Positions 35,059 through 44,132 of a stretch of DNA of 64,000 bases are shown here, piece by piece; the stretch's first letter is position 1, and each line of letters opens with the position of its first letter. A program made the position numbers and the translations under genes. The notes below the pieces were generated by a model. That model ran no database searches. It was not told the DNA's origin and saw only the letters and a program-made list of their open reading frames with translations. This DNA comes from Polynucleobacter wuianus (GTDB lineage Bacteria > Pseudomonadota > Gammaproteobacteria > Burkholderiales > Burkholderiaceae). Where the stretch lies: the NCBI RefSeq assembly GCF_001659725.1, contig NZ_CP015922.1, forward strand, positions 2,108,001 to 2,172,000, given 5' to 3'.

Positions 35059-35559
35059 ATGACTCCGTTTAACTCACAAGATCTTCGCAAAGGATTCGCC
35101 TCTTTTGCGACCGGGGTCACAGTAATCACTTGTATTGATGAGGGTCTAAATCCTCACGGCATCACGATTAGCTCCTTTAATACAGTTTCTTTAGAGCCCC
35201 CGCTTATCTTGTGGAGCCTCAAGAAACACTCACGCTTGATGCCTTGGGTTGAAGTTGGAAAAAAACATCTCATTCATGTGTTAGAGCGCTCTCAAGAAGA
35301 TTTAGCGATGCATTTTGCTACGGTCAAGGTAGATCAGTTTGCTAGCATCGATCACAAACTTGCTGCCAGTGGTTTAACCCAAATTGATCATTGTGTCGCT
35401 TACTACGAATGTGAAACGGTGTCTGTTCATCTCGGCGGAGATCACAACATCATTGTTGCTAAAGTGATCAATCTGAAAAATCACCCAGAAAAAGAGCCGC
35501 TGATATTTGCGCGCAGCAAATTTGTTGGACTCGATTTCTCAGAAATAAAATTCAGCTAA
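35059..35559 (+). CDS. Flavin reductase-like FMN-binding protein
   Basis: A 166-residue protein of the flavin reductase family (HpaC-like), recognised by FATGVTVITCIDEGLNPHGITISSFNTVSLEPPLILWSL from residue 16 (split pattern) and a C-terminal ARSKFVGL strand. Such proteins give reduced FMN or FAD to two-component monooxygenases or act as ferric reductases. No partner oxygenase is adjacent; a GST gene follows 28 bases downstream. Confidence 0.88.
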   Translation: MTPFNSQDLRKGFASFATGVTVITCIDEGLNPHGITISSFNTVSLEPPLILWSLKKHSRLMPWVEVGKKHLIHVLERSQEDLAMHFATVKVDQFASIDHKLAASGLTQIDHCVAYYECETVSVHLGGDHNIIVAKVINLKNHPEKEPLIFARSKFVGLDFSEIKFS

Positions 35560-35587
35560 CACGAACTAATATTTGTAAGGAAATACC

Positions 35588-36253
35588 ATGTTGCGTTTAT
35601 GGGGTCGAAAAAGTTCCATCAATGTTCAAAAAGTATTGTGGTGTCTTGCTGAACTGGGATTAAAAGAAGGTGTCGATTTTGAACGTGTTGATGCAGGACT
35701 TCAGTTTGGCATTGTTCGCTCTCCCGAATTTTTAAAGCTGAACCCCAACGGCCTTGTGCCAACACTCGAAGATCGCGATCTTGTGCTCTGGGAATCAAAC
35801 ACCATCATGCGTTACTTAGCCTCGCAATACGATAAAAATAAACGCTTTCCAGTTGATATAAAAACCCAGTATGGCTCAGAAAAATGGATGGATTGGCAGG
35901 TTGGCACCCTCTGGCCAGTTCTGCGCCCCGCGTTTCTAGGTCTTACTCGTGTTCTAGAAGCAGAGCGCAATTACGGCAGTATTGAAAAAGCGTATCAGGA
36001 CACAAATCAATTATTTGCCTTGCTTGATCAAACCCTAGAATCCCAAGCCTACTGCTCCGGCAAGCAATTCCATATAGGCGATGTTGTTCTAGCTTTATGT
36101 GCACACCGCTGGATTTTACTCAACGAGAGTTTTCCAAAAGAAACTGGTGCGCGGGCAAATCTCAAAAATATTCATCGTTGGCTAAAACAGCTTGAGTCCG
36201 AAACGCTCTTTCAAGAGTTTGCAGAGAAAGAACTCAATATCATCAGCAAGTGA
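35588..36253 (+). CDS. Glutathione S-transferase family protein
   Basis: A 221-residue cytosolic GST. The thioredoxin-like N-terminal domain starts MLRLWGRKSSINVQKVLW with an SxNxxK-type active site (Ser9/Ser10 region), followed by the cis-Pro loop GLVPTLED and WESNTIMRYLA near residue 70; the C-terminal helical domain follows. A good ribosome site (AAGGAAATACC) precedes the start. Substrate cannot be told. Confidence 0.9.
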   Translation: MLRLWGRKSSINVQKVLWCLAELGLKEGVDFERVDAGLQFGIVRSPEFLKLNPNGLVPTLEDRDLVLWESNTIMRYLASQYDKNKRFPVDIKTQYGSEKWMDWQVGTLWPVLRPAFLGLTRVLEAERNYGSIEKAYQDTNQLFALLDQTLESQAYCSGKQFHIGDVVLALCAHRWILLNESFPKETGARANLKNIHRWLKQLESETLFQEFAEKELNIISK

Positions 36254-36278
36254 GATTGGGCGCTCTCAATTCGAATCT

Positions 36279-39200
36279 TTACTCTTGGGTAAATTTCTTT
36301 TGATGGTGATCTGCGCCTATAAATAGATACATGGCGGGCACTACGAATAAAGTAAACAAGGTGCCAATCGATAATCCGGTGAAGATCACAATGCCCATTG
36401 ATTGACGGCCTGCAGCTCCAGCACCTGAAGCAATCACTAAAGGCAGAACACCCAAAACCATTGCTGCTGTAGTCATCAAAATAGGTCTCAAACGTTCACT
36501 AGCCGCCTCAATAATCGCATCAAGCTTGCTACGACCGCCTTCTTGAAGTGCGTTAGCAAACTCAACGATCAAAATACCGTGCTTACTAATTAACCCCATC
36601 AAAGTAACAAGACCAACTTGCGTATACACGTTCAAGGTTGTAAAGCCAAGGTTAATAAAGATGAGTGCGCCAAAGAGCGCTAGTGGAACAGATACCAAAA
36701 TTACAATTGGATCGCGGAAGCTTTCGAACTGTGCGGCAAGCACTAAGAACACTATCAAAATAGCAAAGAACATGGTGACTAAGAAACCACCCGACTCGGC
36801 CATGAACTGACGTGATGGTCCTGCGTAATCTAGGCTATAACCGCTCGGTGCAACCTCTTTCAAGGTCTGGCGCATGTACTCCAATAGATCAGCCTGCGAA
36901 ATAAATGGTGTGCTCACCCCGGATATCGTCGCAGAATTAAGCTGCTGAAAGTGATTAATTGATTCAGGAACCACTTTTTGTTTAATGCTTGCAACGGTAC
37001 GAGCCTGAATCATATTCCCGCTTGGAGTCCGAATGTAGTAATCCAAAATCTGCTCGGGATTTAAGCGATCAATTTGTTTAACCTGCGGAATGACTTTGTA
37101 TGAACGCCCTGCAACTGAGAAGTAATTAACATAACCACCACCTAAAGCAGCAGATAGGGCTGCACCAACTTGTTGTTGGGTCATTCCAAGAGCAGCAACT
37201 TTCTCACGATCAATCACCAAAACATCTTGAGGTTTATCGATTTTTAAATCCGAATCCACAAAGAAAAAGTTTCCGCTACGGCGCGCTTTATCTAATACTG
37301 CTTGCGATACTTCATTTAACTGTTCGTAAGATTCTGTAGTGTTAATGACAACCTGGACTGGTAAACCTTGCGCACCGGGTAAGGCAGGAAACTGGAAAGC
37401 AGCTACCCGAGCGCCAGCAATCGTATTCCACTTTTGCTGCATATCTTCTTGGAACTTAGTTGCATTTCGGCTGCGCTCACTCCAATCCTTTAGCAAAATA
37501 CCGCCAAAGCTAGATGTTGGACTCGTTATTTGAAATGCCTGCTCGTATTCTGGCTCGGCAGCAGCAATCGCATAAATTTGATCTGCATAGGTTTGCATTT
37601 GATTCACCGTACTATTAGGTGGACCAGATGCCTGCATCAGGACAATTCCTTGATCTTCTGTAGGGGCAAGTTCTGCACGAGATGTTGCATATAAATATGC
37701 AACTCCTCCCAACAAAATGACGCCCATCATAATAATGACCTGCCAAGTACTCAAAAGGTCACGCAGAGTAGTTTGATAGCTGTAATGCACCTTGTCAAAA
37801 ATTTGATCAATCTTTTGCACAAAAGGAGACGCCTCTTGCTCTTCTGTGAAAATCCGTGAGCACATCATTGGTGAAAGCGTTAATGCAATTAATCCCGATA
37901 CTGCGACTGCACTGGCTAAAGTAAATGCAAACTCGGTGAATAGCGCACCAGTCAAACCACCCTGAAAGCCAATCGGAATATATACGGCGATCAAAACAAC
38001 TGTCATCGCCAAAATCGGACTACCCAATTCGCGAGCAGCAATCAAAGATGCCTCTAAAGGAGACTTTCCCTCTTTCATATGTCTATCAACGTTTTCAACA
38101 ACGATGATGGCATCGTCTACCACCAATCCAATAGCTAGCACTAGAGCAAGCAGGGTTAGCAAGTTGATAGAGTAGCCTAGTATTTGCATTAAAAAGAAAG
38201 TGCCAATCAAGGACAACGGCATTGCAATTACTGGTACAGCCACTGCACGGACACTACCTAAGAAGAGATAGATCACTACCGTCACAATGATCAAAGCCTC
38301 AAGTAAGGTTGAAACGACTTCATCAATTGAGCTAGTTATAAATTCTGTTGAGTCGTAAACAATCTTGCCATTCATACCGATTGGCAATTGTTTTTGAATA
38401 TCCGGTACCGCATCCCTTACACGTTGAGCAACATCAAGTAGATTGGCCTGAGGAGCAACCTTAATGCCGATGAATACGGATTGCTTGCCACTAAAAGCAA
38501 CGTTAGTGTTGTAGTCTTCAGAACCCAAAGAGACACTGGCAACTTGGTCTAGATAAACAATATTAATGCCATCTTTTTTGACAACCAGTTTGCGAAACTC
38601 TTCTAAAGTGTGCAGATCAGTGCCCGCAACCAAATCTACGGAGACCATATCTCCTTTGGTGCTACCTACTGCTGACAAGTAGTTATTAGCAGACATCGCG
38701 CTGTATACGTCATCTGCGCCAACACCTAAACCCGCCATCTTTTCGCGATCAAGCCAAGCACGTAAGGCAAACTTTCTGCCTCCGATAATCTCGGCATTCT
38801 GGACACCCTCCACTGAGTCGAGCTTTGGCTTCACTACACGCAATAAATAATCAGTGATTGCATTATTGGGTAGTTGATCGCTATAAAACCCCATATACAT
38901 TGCAGCTGTTGACTGACCAACCTGAACAGTCAACACTGGCTGCTGCGCTTGCGGAGGCAATTGATTTTTAACTGCGCTAATTTGCGTTTGAATCTGCGTT
39001 AGTGCCGCATTAGAGTCATAGTTCAACTTTAAAGTTGCGATGATTGTTGAGACACCACTTACGCTTGTTGAGGAAAGATAATCAATTCCTTGTGCTTGAG
39101 CAACAGACGCTTCTAGTGGCTGCGTAATAAAGCCCGCAATCGTCTCAGGATCGGCGCCGTAGTAGGCAGTAGTGATTGTGACAATCGCGTTTTGTGTTTG

Positions 39201-39314
39201 TGGATATTGATTAACTGGCAATGAACCAATTGCCTTTAATCCAAAAACCAAGACAAGCGCACTAACTACCAGCGATAGCACCGGCCTGCGAATAAATATG
39301 TCAGTCCAATTCAT
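36279..39314 (-). CDS. RND efflux permease (HAE1 family)
   Basis: Inner-membrane proton-driven drug exporter of 1011 residues, with 12 transmembrane helices in two repeats and two large periplasmic loops. Seen: FIRRPVLSLVVSALVLVFGL as TM1, the proton-relay aspartates in AIGLVVDDAIIVVENV near residue 395, and the GISEHGILIVEFAN-like segment (here GLISKHGILIVEFANAL) in the second half. It follows the adaptor gene by 7 bases. Substrate range is unknown; the sequence resembles multidrug rather than metal (CusA) pumps. Confidence 0.95.
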   Translation of the reverse strand: MNWTDIFIRRPVLSLVVSALVLVFGLKAIGSLPVNQYPQTQNAIVTITTAYYGADPETIAGFITQPLEASVAQAQGIDYLSSTSVSGVSTIIATLKLNYDSNAALTQIQTQISAVKNQLPPQAQQPVLTVQVGQSTAAMYMGFYSDQLPNNAITDYLLRVVKPKLDSVEGVQNAEIIGGRKFALRAWLDREKMAGLGVGADDVYSAMSANNYLSAVGSTKGDMVSVDLVAGTDLHTLEEFRKLVVKKDGINIVYLDQVASVSLGSEDYNTNVAFSGKQSVFIGIKVAPQANLLDVAQRVRDAVPDIQKQLPIGMNGKIVYDSTEFITSSIDEVVSTLLEALIIVTVVIYLFLGSVRAVAVPVIAMPLSLIGTFFLMQILGYSINLLTLLALVLAIGLVVDDAIIVVENVDRHMKEGKSPLEASLIAARELGSPILAMTVVLIAVYIPIGFQGGLTGALFTEFAFTLASAVAVSGLIALTLSPMMCSRIFTEEQEASPFVQKIDQIFDKVHYSYQTTLRDLLSTWQVIIMMGVILLGGVAYLYATSRAELAPTEDQGIVLMQASGPPNSTVNQMQTYADQIYAIAAAEPEYEQAFQITSPTSSFGGILLKDWSERSRNATKFQEDMQQKWNTIAGARVAAFQFPALPGAQGLPVQVVINTTESYEQLNEVSQAVLDKARRSGNFFFVDSDLKIDKPQDVLVIDREKVAALGMTQQQVGAALSAALGGGYVNYFSVAGRSYKVIPQVKQIDRLNPEQILDYYIRTPSGNMIQARTVASIKQKVVPESINHFQQLNSATISGVSTPFISQADLLEYMRQTLKEVAPSGYSLDYAGPSRQFMAESGGFLVTMFFAILIVFLVLAAQFESFRDPIVILVSVPLALFGALIFINLGFTTLNVYTQVGLVTLMGLISKHGILIVEFANALQEGGRSKLDAIIEAASERLRPILMTTAAMVLGVLPLVIASGAGAAGRQSMGIVIFTGLSIGTLFTLFVVPAMYLFIGADHHQKKFTQE

Positions 39315-39321
39315 CTGCTGC

Positions 39322-40653
39322 TTATTCCTGCGGCTTAGGATCGGGTGAATTTGCTGGTTGCACCTTATTGTTGATGATTAATGGCGTGCCATTCTTCAGC
39401 TTCAATTGACCGCTAGTAACAACTGTGTCGCCCTCATTAATTCCTTTGAGAATCGCCACTTGATCACCGCGAGTACTACCAGTTGTAACGAATACTTGCT
39501 GTGCTTCGAGGGCTGGTTTACCTTGTTTATCCTTCTTGCCCGTATCTTTCGCAATAAAGATGGTTGAGCCATATGGGTTATAGGTAACTGCTGTTTGGGG
39601 CAAAGTTAGCAATTTCACTTGATCGCCTAACTTGATATTCACATTTGCAAACATGCCAGGCAATATCTTCTTATCTGGATTGGCAATTTGTGCCTCAATT
39701 TGAATATTACGAGTATTGGTATCGACCTTCGGGCTTACAGCAGTGATCTTGCCCGAAAAGCTAGCGTCTTTAAATGCGTCTGTTGTCACTTCAACATCTT
39801 GACCAACCTGAATCTGTTCAGCATTACCTTGTGGCAAATTAAAGTCCACAAAAATAGGATCTAAAGTTTGCAAAGTTAGCAATTTATCACCTGGATTCAC
39901 AAACTGACCGGGGTTAATTGAGACAATACCAACGCGACCACTAAATGGCGCCTTCAGATTTTTCTTAGCAACTAATGCAGTTTGCGCTTCGACCTGAGCT
40001 TGTTTGGACTTTGCGTCAGCCTTACTAGTATCAAATACATTCTTACTGATTGCCTGAATAGCGAGCTGTTGTTTATCACGCTCATTAATAACCTTAGCAA
40101 GATCAGCCATCGCCTTGAGAGAATTAAGCTGAGCAACATCGGAAGCATCATTTAATTTAATGAGTAATTCCCCCTCTTTTACATCTTGCCCAGACTTCAC
40201 GGGAACAGTTTGCACTAAGCCACCGATCTCAGTACTCAGATCTACGCCTCTAAATGCACGAACATTACCTACACTTGTTAATTTAGGCTGCCATTCTGAA
40301 GTAGCCACCACCATCGTAGAAACAGTAGCTGGTGGCAATCCCATTCCCGAGATGAAATGCTTGATCATGAAAGTCTTAAATTGATTAAAAGCAAAAATCA
40401 ACCCGAGCAATAAAAACACGCCGCACAACATGATAGTCATACGTCGCTGAAGCGGTTCCATTGCCATTAGCTTGGCATGCGCTTTAGTTCCGCGCCATTT
40501 AGCACTCATGCGCGCATAAAATGCCTTGGTCTTTTCCCAAGCTGCGATGCCCTTTTCGCGCAATTTCCACTGCTCAGCCTTTAACTTCATCCATGCCCAC
40601 AGGGCAAGAACGGCAGCGATGAGCTGGCTCTTAATTGTTTCCAGAAGTTTCAT
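39322..40653 (-). CDS. RND efflux periplasmic adaptor (membrane fusion protein)
   Basis: Links the RND permease to the outer-membrane channel. The 443-residue protein has the lipoyl/barrel-sandwich halves (VQTVPVKSGQDVKEGELLIKLND near residue 148 and LKAPFSGRVGIVSINPGQFVNPGD near 218), a hairpin between, and beta-barrel and membrane-proximal domains. It is odd in having about 70 basic, helical residues before the main transmembrane segment (about 72-92). Its start overlaps the outer-membrane gene by 23 bases, consistent with coupling; a later ATG at codon 63 or 65 is possible. Confidence 0.93.
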   Translation of the reverse strand: MKLLETIKSQLIAAVLALWAWMKLKAEQWKLREKGIAAWEKTKAFYARMSAKWRGTKAHAKLMAMEPLQRRMTIMLCGVFLLLGLIFAFNQFKTFMIKHFISGMGLPPATVSTMVVATSEWQPKLTSVGNVRAFRGVDLSTEIGGLVQTVPVKSGQDVKEGELLIKLNDASDVAQLNSLKAMADLAKVINERDKQQLAIQAISKNVFDTSKADAKSKQAQVEAQTALVAKKNLKAPFSGRVGIVSINPGQFVNPGDKLLTLQTLDPIFVDFNLPQGNAEQIQVGQDVEVTTDAFKDASFSGKITAVSPKVDTNTRNIQIEAQIANPDKKILPGMFANVNIKLGDQVKLLTLPQTAVTYNPYGSTIFIAKDTGKKDKQGKPALEAQQVFVTTGSTRGDQVAILKGINEGDTVVTSGQLKLKNGTPLIINNKVQPANSPDPKPQE

Positions 40654-42172
40654 TTTGATCTTTGTTCGCTATGGCTTTTGGTTTAAAAGCGGGGCCTTCT
40701 CGGTTCCACCAGCCGCCGCCTAATGCTGCAAATAATGCAGCTGTATCAGAGAATCTGGTCGCCTGTGCCGCAACAGATTTTACTTTTGCTTGTTGATACT
40801 GATTTTGGTAATAAAGAACCGCTAAATAACTGGCTGTGCCTAGTTTGTATTGTTGTTGCACAAGATCTAAAGTTTCATAAGCATAGCGCTCAGCATCTGA
40901 TGCAGCCTTCAGTGCCTGAGCACCCGTCTCAAGGGCGCGTAAGGCATTAGCCACCTCTTGAAATGCATTTAATACGGTTGCCTGATATTGAAAAGCGGCT
41001 AACTCATAGTTAGCAATTGCGCCACGACGCTGCGCCAATAGCTGCCCACCTTGGAATAAGGGTTGCAAAATGCCGCCACCGATGGACCACAATGCAGAAT
41101 TGGGACCAAATAATGCAGCCGAAGTAAGAGCAGCAGACCCAATAGAGCCAGTGATATTGAACTGCGGCAATAAGTTTGCTGTAGCAACACCCACAAAAGC
41201 ATTCTGTGCTTTTAACTGTGCCTCTGCAGCACGAACATCAGGGCGCTGACGAACCAAACTTGAGGGAACCGAGAGAGGTAATTTGGCTGGTAGCTGTAAC
41301 TTACTCAAATCAAACTTAGTAATATCGGCATTGCTCGGTAACTCACCCACTAATACCGCTAGCTGGTTACGCGCAAAAGCTAAATTTCTTTCGTAATTGA
41401 ATAAATCTACTTGTGAACTAGAAACTAGTGTGCGCTGTGAGGTAACGTCAACTTTTGATACGGTACCAATCACCAACTGCTTTTCGGTAACTTCAGCAAG
41501 ATTAGTTTGAGCCTTCAAAATTTCTTCTGTTGCTTGCATTTGTGCTCGTAAGGCAGCTTCCCTTACCGCACTAGTGACGACATTGGCGGTCAGGGAAAGA
41601 TAGGCACTCTCTAATTGAAACTGAGCTACCTCGGCCTGAGCGCGCGCACCCTCAACTGCCCGACGCGCTCCACCAAAAACATCAAGCTTGTAGGTGACAT
41701 TTACAGACGTATTGTAAAGATTGTATATATCTGAACCGTACGGCAGACCATAAATTGCAGCCGGCTGAAGCTGTCTTGAGGCTGCACCACCGACGCTCAC
41801 AGCTGGGAAATATTGCCCACCAACTTGCGCGTTTACGTTCTCTTGAGCGGCACGCAAAGCTGCATCAGCAGCGCCTAGATTCGGGTTCTGCTCGAGCGCT
41901 TTTTTAATTAATGCATCGAGCTCCGGAGACTTATACAGCTCCCACCACTGCGCCTCAATATCGGCACCCTCAATAAACTCTTGATCAGTGCCACCAGGAA
42001 CACCAGGAGCGGTAACCAGTTTTTTAGATAATGGTCCCTCGGTATAAGAAGAGGTTTTAGGCGCATCTGGTTGCTTAAAATCTGGGCCCACTGCACATGC
42101 AGATAACACGCCCATACAAATGAGCGCAAGCATATGCAAGCTTGAGAAGGGGGGCACTTTGGAGCGAAACAT
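40631..42172 (-). CDS. Outer-membrane efflux lipoprotein (NodT family)
   Basis: TolC-like exit duct of the RND system, 513 residues. It has a lipoprotein signal with lipobox LSAC (Cys26) followed by AVGPDFKQPDAP, the standard NodT/OprM opening. Two outer-membrane efflux repeats follow with motifs AALRAAQENVNAQ and YKLGTASYLAVL. The ATG at 42172 is poorly placed for a ribosome site; an AGAGGA box fits better an upstream TTG (four codons earlier). Order is duct, adaptor, permease on one strand. Confidence 0.92.
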   Translation of the reverse strand: MFRSKVPPFSSLHMLALICMGVLSACAVGPDFKQPDAPKTSSYTEGPLSKKLVTAPGVPGGTDQEFIEGADIEAQWWELYKSPELDALIKKALEQNPNLGAADAALRAAQENVNAQVGGQYFPAVSVGGAASRQLQPAAIYGLPYGSDIYNLYNTSVNVTYKLDVFGGARRAVEGARAQAEVAQFQLESAYLSLTANVVTSAVREAALRAQMQATEEILKAQTNLAEVTEKQLVIGTVSKVDVTSQRTLVSSSQVDLFNYERNLAFARNQLAVLVGELPSNADITKFDLSKLQLPAKLPLSVPSSLVRQRPDVRAAEAQLKAQNAFVGVATANLLPQFNITGSIGSAALTSAALFGPNSALWSIGGGILQPLFQGGQLLAQRRGAIANYELAAFQYQATVLNAFQEVANALRALETGAQALKAASDAERYAYETLDLVQQQYKLGTASYLAVLYYQNQYQQAKVKSVAAQATRFSDTAALFAALGGGWWNREGPAFKPKAIANKDQNETSGNN

Positions 42173-42224
42173 GAATTTCAGCAAATATCCTCTTTTACAA
42201 GGGTTATTTGAACACAGAAATAGC

Positions 42225-42248
42225 ATCAGGGCCTTGTAAAGCCCTGAT
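42225..42248. terminator. Possible terminator hairpin after glmS
   Basis: An 8-base perfect inverted repeat (ATCAGGGC / GCCCTGAT) with an 8-base loop lies in the 127-base gap between glmS and the efflux genes. It lacks a clear T-run on either strand, so it is a weak candidate. Confidence 0.4.
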
Positions 42249-42299
42249 TTATCTACTTAAATTGGTTCACAAGTTTTTGTGACAGTCAAACAAAAGGAT

Positions 42300-44132
42300 T
42301 TATTCGACTGTCACACTCTTTGCCAAGTTGCGCGGCTTATCGACATCAGTCCCACGAGCACAGGCAGTGTGATACGCCAGCAGCTGTAAGGGAACGACAT
42401 GCAAGATGGGTGAGAGATTGCCGTAATGTTCAGGCAGGCGGATCACATTGATTCCATCGCTACTCACAATCTCGGTATCTTGATCAGCGAAAACGTACAA
42501 CTTGCCCCCACGTGCCTTAACTTCCTGCATATTGGATTTTAATTTCTCCAATAAATCGTCTTTTGGAGCAACTGTTACTACTGGCATCTTGTCCGTCACC
42601 AACGCCAAAGGTCCATGCTTTAATTCACCGGCTGGATAAGCCTCTGCGTGAATATAAGAAATTTCTTTTAACTTCAACGCGCCTTCAAGAGCAATTGGGT
42701 AATGTAAGCCACGCCCCAAAAACAAAGCATTCTCACACTTTGCAAATGCATCGCTCCAGGCAATAATTTGCGGCTCAAGCGCAAGCACTGCGTGCAAGGC
42801 TTTTGGTAAATGACGTAACTCACGAAGAAGTTCTTTTTCTTTTTCAGCGGAAATTCTTCCAGCACGCTTAGCAATCGAAACTGCTAAAAGATATAAGGCC
42901 AATAATTGTGTGGTAAATGCCTTTGTCGATGCAACACCAATTTCTGTGCCAGCTTTAGTTAAAAAATGCCAATCAGTTTCCCGAACCATAGCACTACTTG
43001 CAACGTTACAAATGGCTAAAGTGTATTGATGCCCAAGGGCCTTAGCATGACGGAGAGCCGCCAAGGTATCTGCTGTCTCACCCGATTGCGAGACCACCAC
43101 AATCAAAGTCTTTGGATTTGGCACTGTTGTCCGATAGCGATATTCACTAGCAATTTCCACTTGCGTGGGAATACCTGCAATATCTTCTAGCCAATACTTC
43201 GCTATACATGCAGAGTAATAGCTGGTACCGCAAGCCAGAATCAAAATTTGATCGAATGCTTTCCAGTCTTCCAGGTTGGCACCAAACAACTCAGGTCCAA
43301 ATGAAGCAATGTTCGCAAGGGTATCGCCAATTGCTCTGGGTTGCTCAAAAATCTCTTTTTGCATGTAATGCTGATAAGGGCCAAGATCAACAGAGTCAGC
43401 TTGTGCCGGCATTGGCTTGCGATCACGCTCTACAGACTTGCCGGATTGATCAATTACTTCAACATCATCCGCCTTCAAGATGGCGACATCACCCTCTTCT
43501 AAATACATCATTGCATGAGCACGCCCTGCTAAAGCAAGGGCATCCGAAGCCAAGAAATTTTCTTCATTACCTAGCGCTACAACTAATGGCGAGCCTGCAC
43601 GAGCACCAACTAATGTTGTTGGGTTATCTTGGGCAATTACGCCAATAGCATAGGCCCCATGCAATTTTGGCAGCACCGCCCTTACTGCTTTAGCAATATC
43701 TTTTTGAACAGCACTCACATACTGCTGATGAATTAAATGGGCAATCACTTCCGTATCAGTCTCGGAGGTAAAAATGTAGCCAGCAGCTTTTAATTCTGTT
43801 CGGAGCGTTTCGTAGTTTTCAATAATACCGTTATGAACTACAGCGATCAAACCATTAGAGATATGGGGATGGGCATTTTGGGTATCTGGCTTACCATGGG
43901 TTGCCCAGCGAGTATGTGCAATCCCCAGAGTGCCACGAAAGTCTTTACTTTGCTCAGCAAGCTCAGAAACCCGTGCCGTGGTACGGGCTCTTTCAATAGG
44001 GTGTTTAGTATCATCTCCATTAATGACCGCAAAGCCACAGGAGTCATAGCCTCGATACTCAAGGCGGCGCAAACCCTCAACTAAAACATCAACAATATTT
44101 TGATGAGATGCTGCACCAACAATGCCACACAT
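42300..44132 (-). CDS. glmS: Glutamine-fructose-6-phosphate aminotransferase
   Basis: Makes glucosamine-6-phosphate, the first committed step to UDP-GlcNAc for peptidoglycan and LPS. The 610-residue protein starts MCGIVGA, with Cys2 the glutaminase nucleophile after Met removal; the glutaminase domain is followed by two SIS isomerase domains (CGTSYYSA near residue 303, VSQSGETADTL near 350) and the C-terminal KPRNLAKSVTVE. A longer frame runs upstream into glmU but the Cys2 rule fixes the start. Its ATG shares one base with the glmU stop (TAATG), indicating coupling. I see no glmS ribozyme. Confidence 0.97.
   Translation of the reverse strand: MCGIVGAASHQNIVDVLVEGLRRLEYRGYDSCGFAVINGDDTKHPIERARTTARVSELAEQSKDFRGTLGIAHTRWATHGKPDTQNAHPHISNGLIAVVHNGIIENYETLRTELKAAGYIFTSETDTEVIAHLIHQQYVSAVQKDIAKAVRAVLPKLHGAYAIGVIAQDNPTTLVGARAGSPLVVALGNEENFLASDALALAGRAHAMMYLEEGDVAILKADDVEVIDQSGKSVERDRKPMPAQADSVDLGPYQHYMQKEIFEQPRAIGDTLANIASFGPELFGANLEDWKAFDQILILACGTSYYSACIAKYWLEDIAGIPTQVEIASEYRYRTTVPNPKTLIVVVSQSGETADTLAALRHAKALGHQYTLAICNVASSAMVRETDWHFLTKAGTEIGVASTKAFTTQLLALYLLAVSIAKRAGRISAEKEKELLRELRHLPKALHAVLALEPQIIAWSDAFAKCENALFLGRGLHYPIALEGALKLKEISYIHAEAYPAGELKHGPLALVTDKMPVVTVAPKDDLLEKLKSNMQEVKARGGKLYVFADQDTEIVSSDGINVIRLPEHYGNLSPILHVVPLQLLAYHTACARGTDVDKPRNLAKSVTVE

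Noticed and set aside
43208..43648. 146-codon open frame antisense to glmS
   Set aside because: Shadow of a strongly conserved gene; Gln/His/Leu-rich low-complexity translation.
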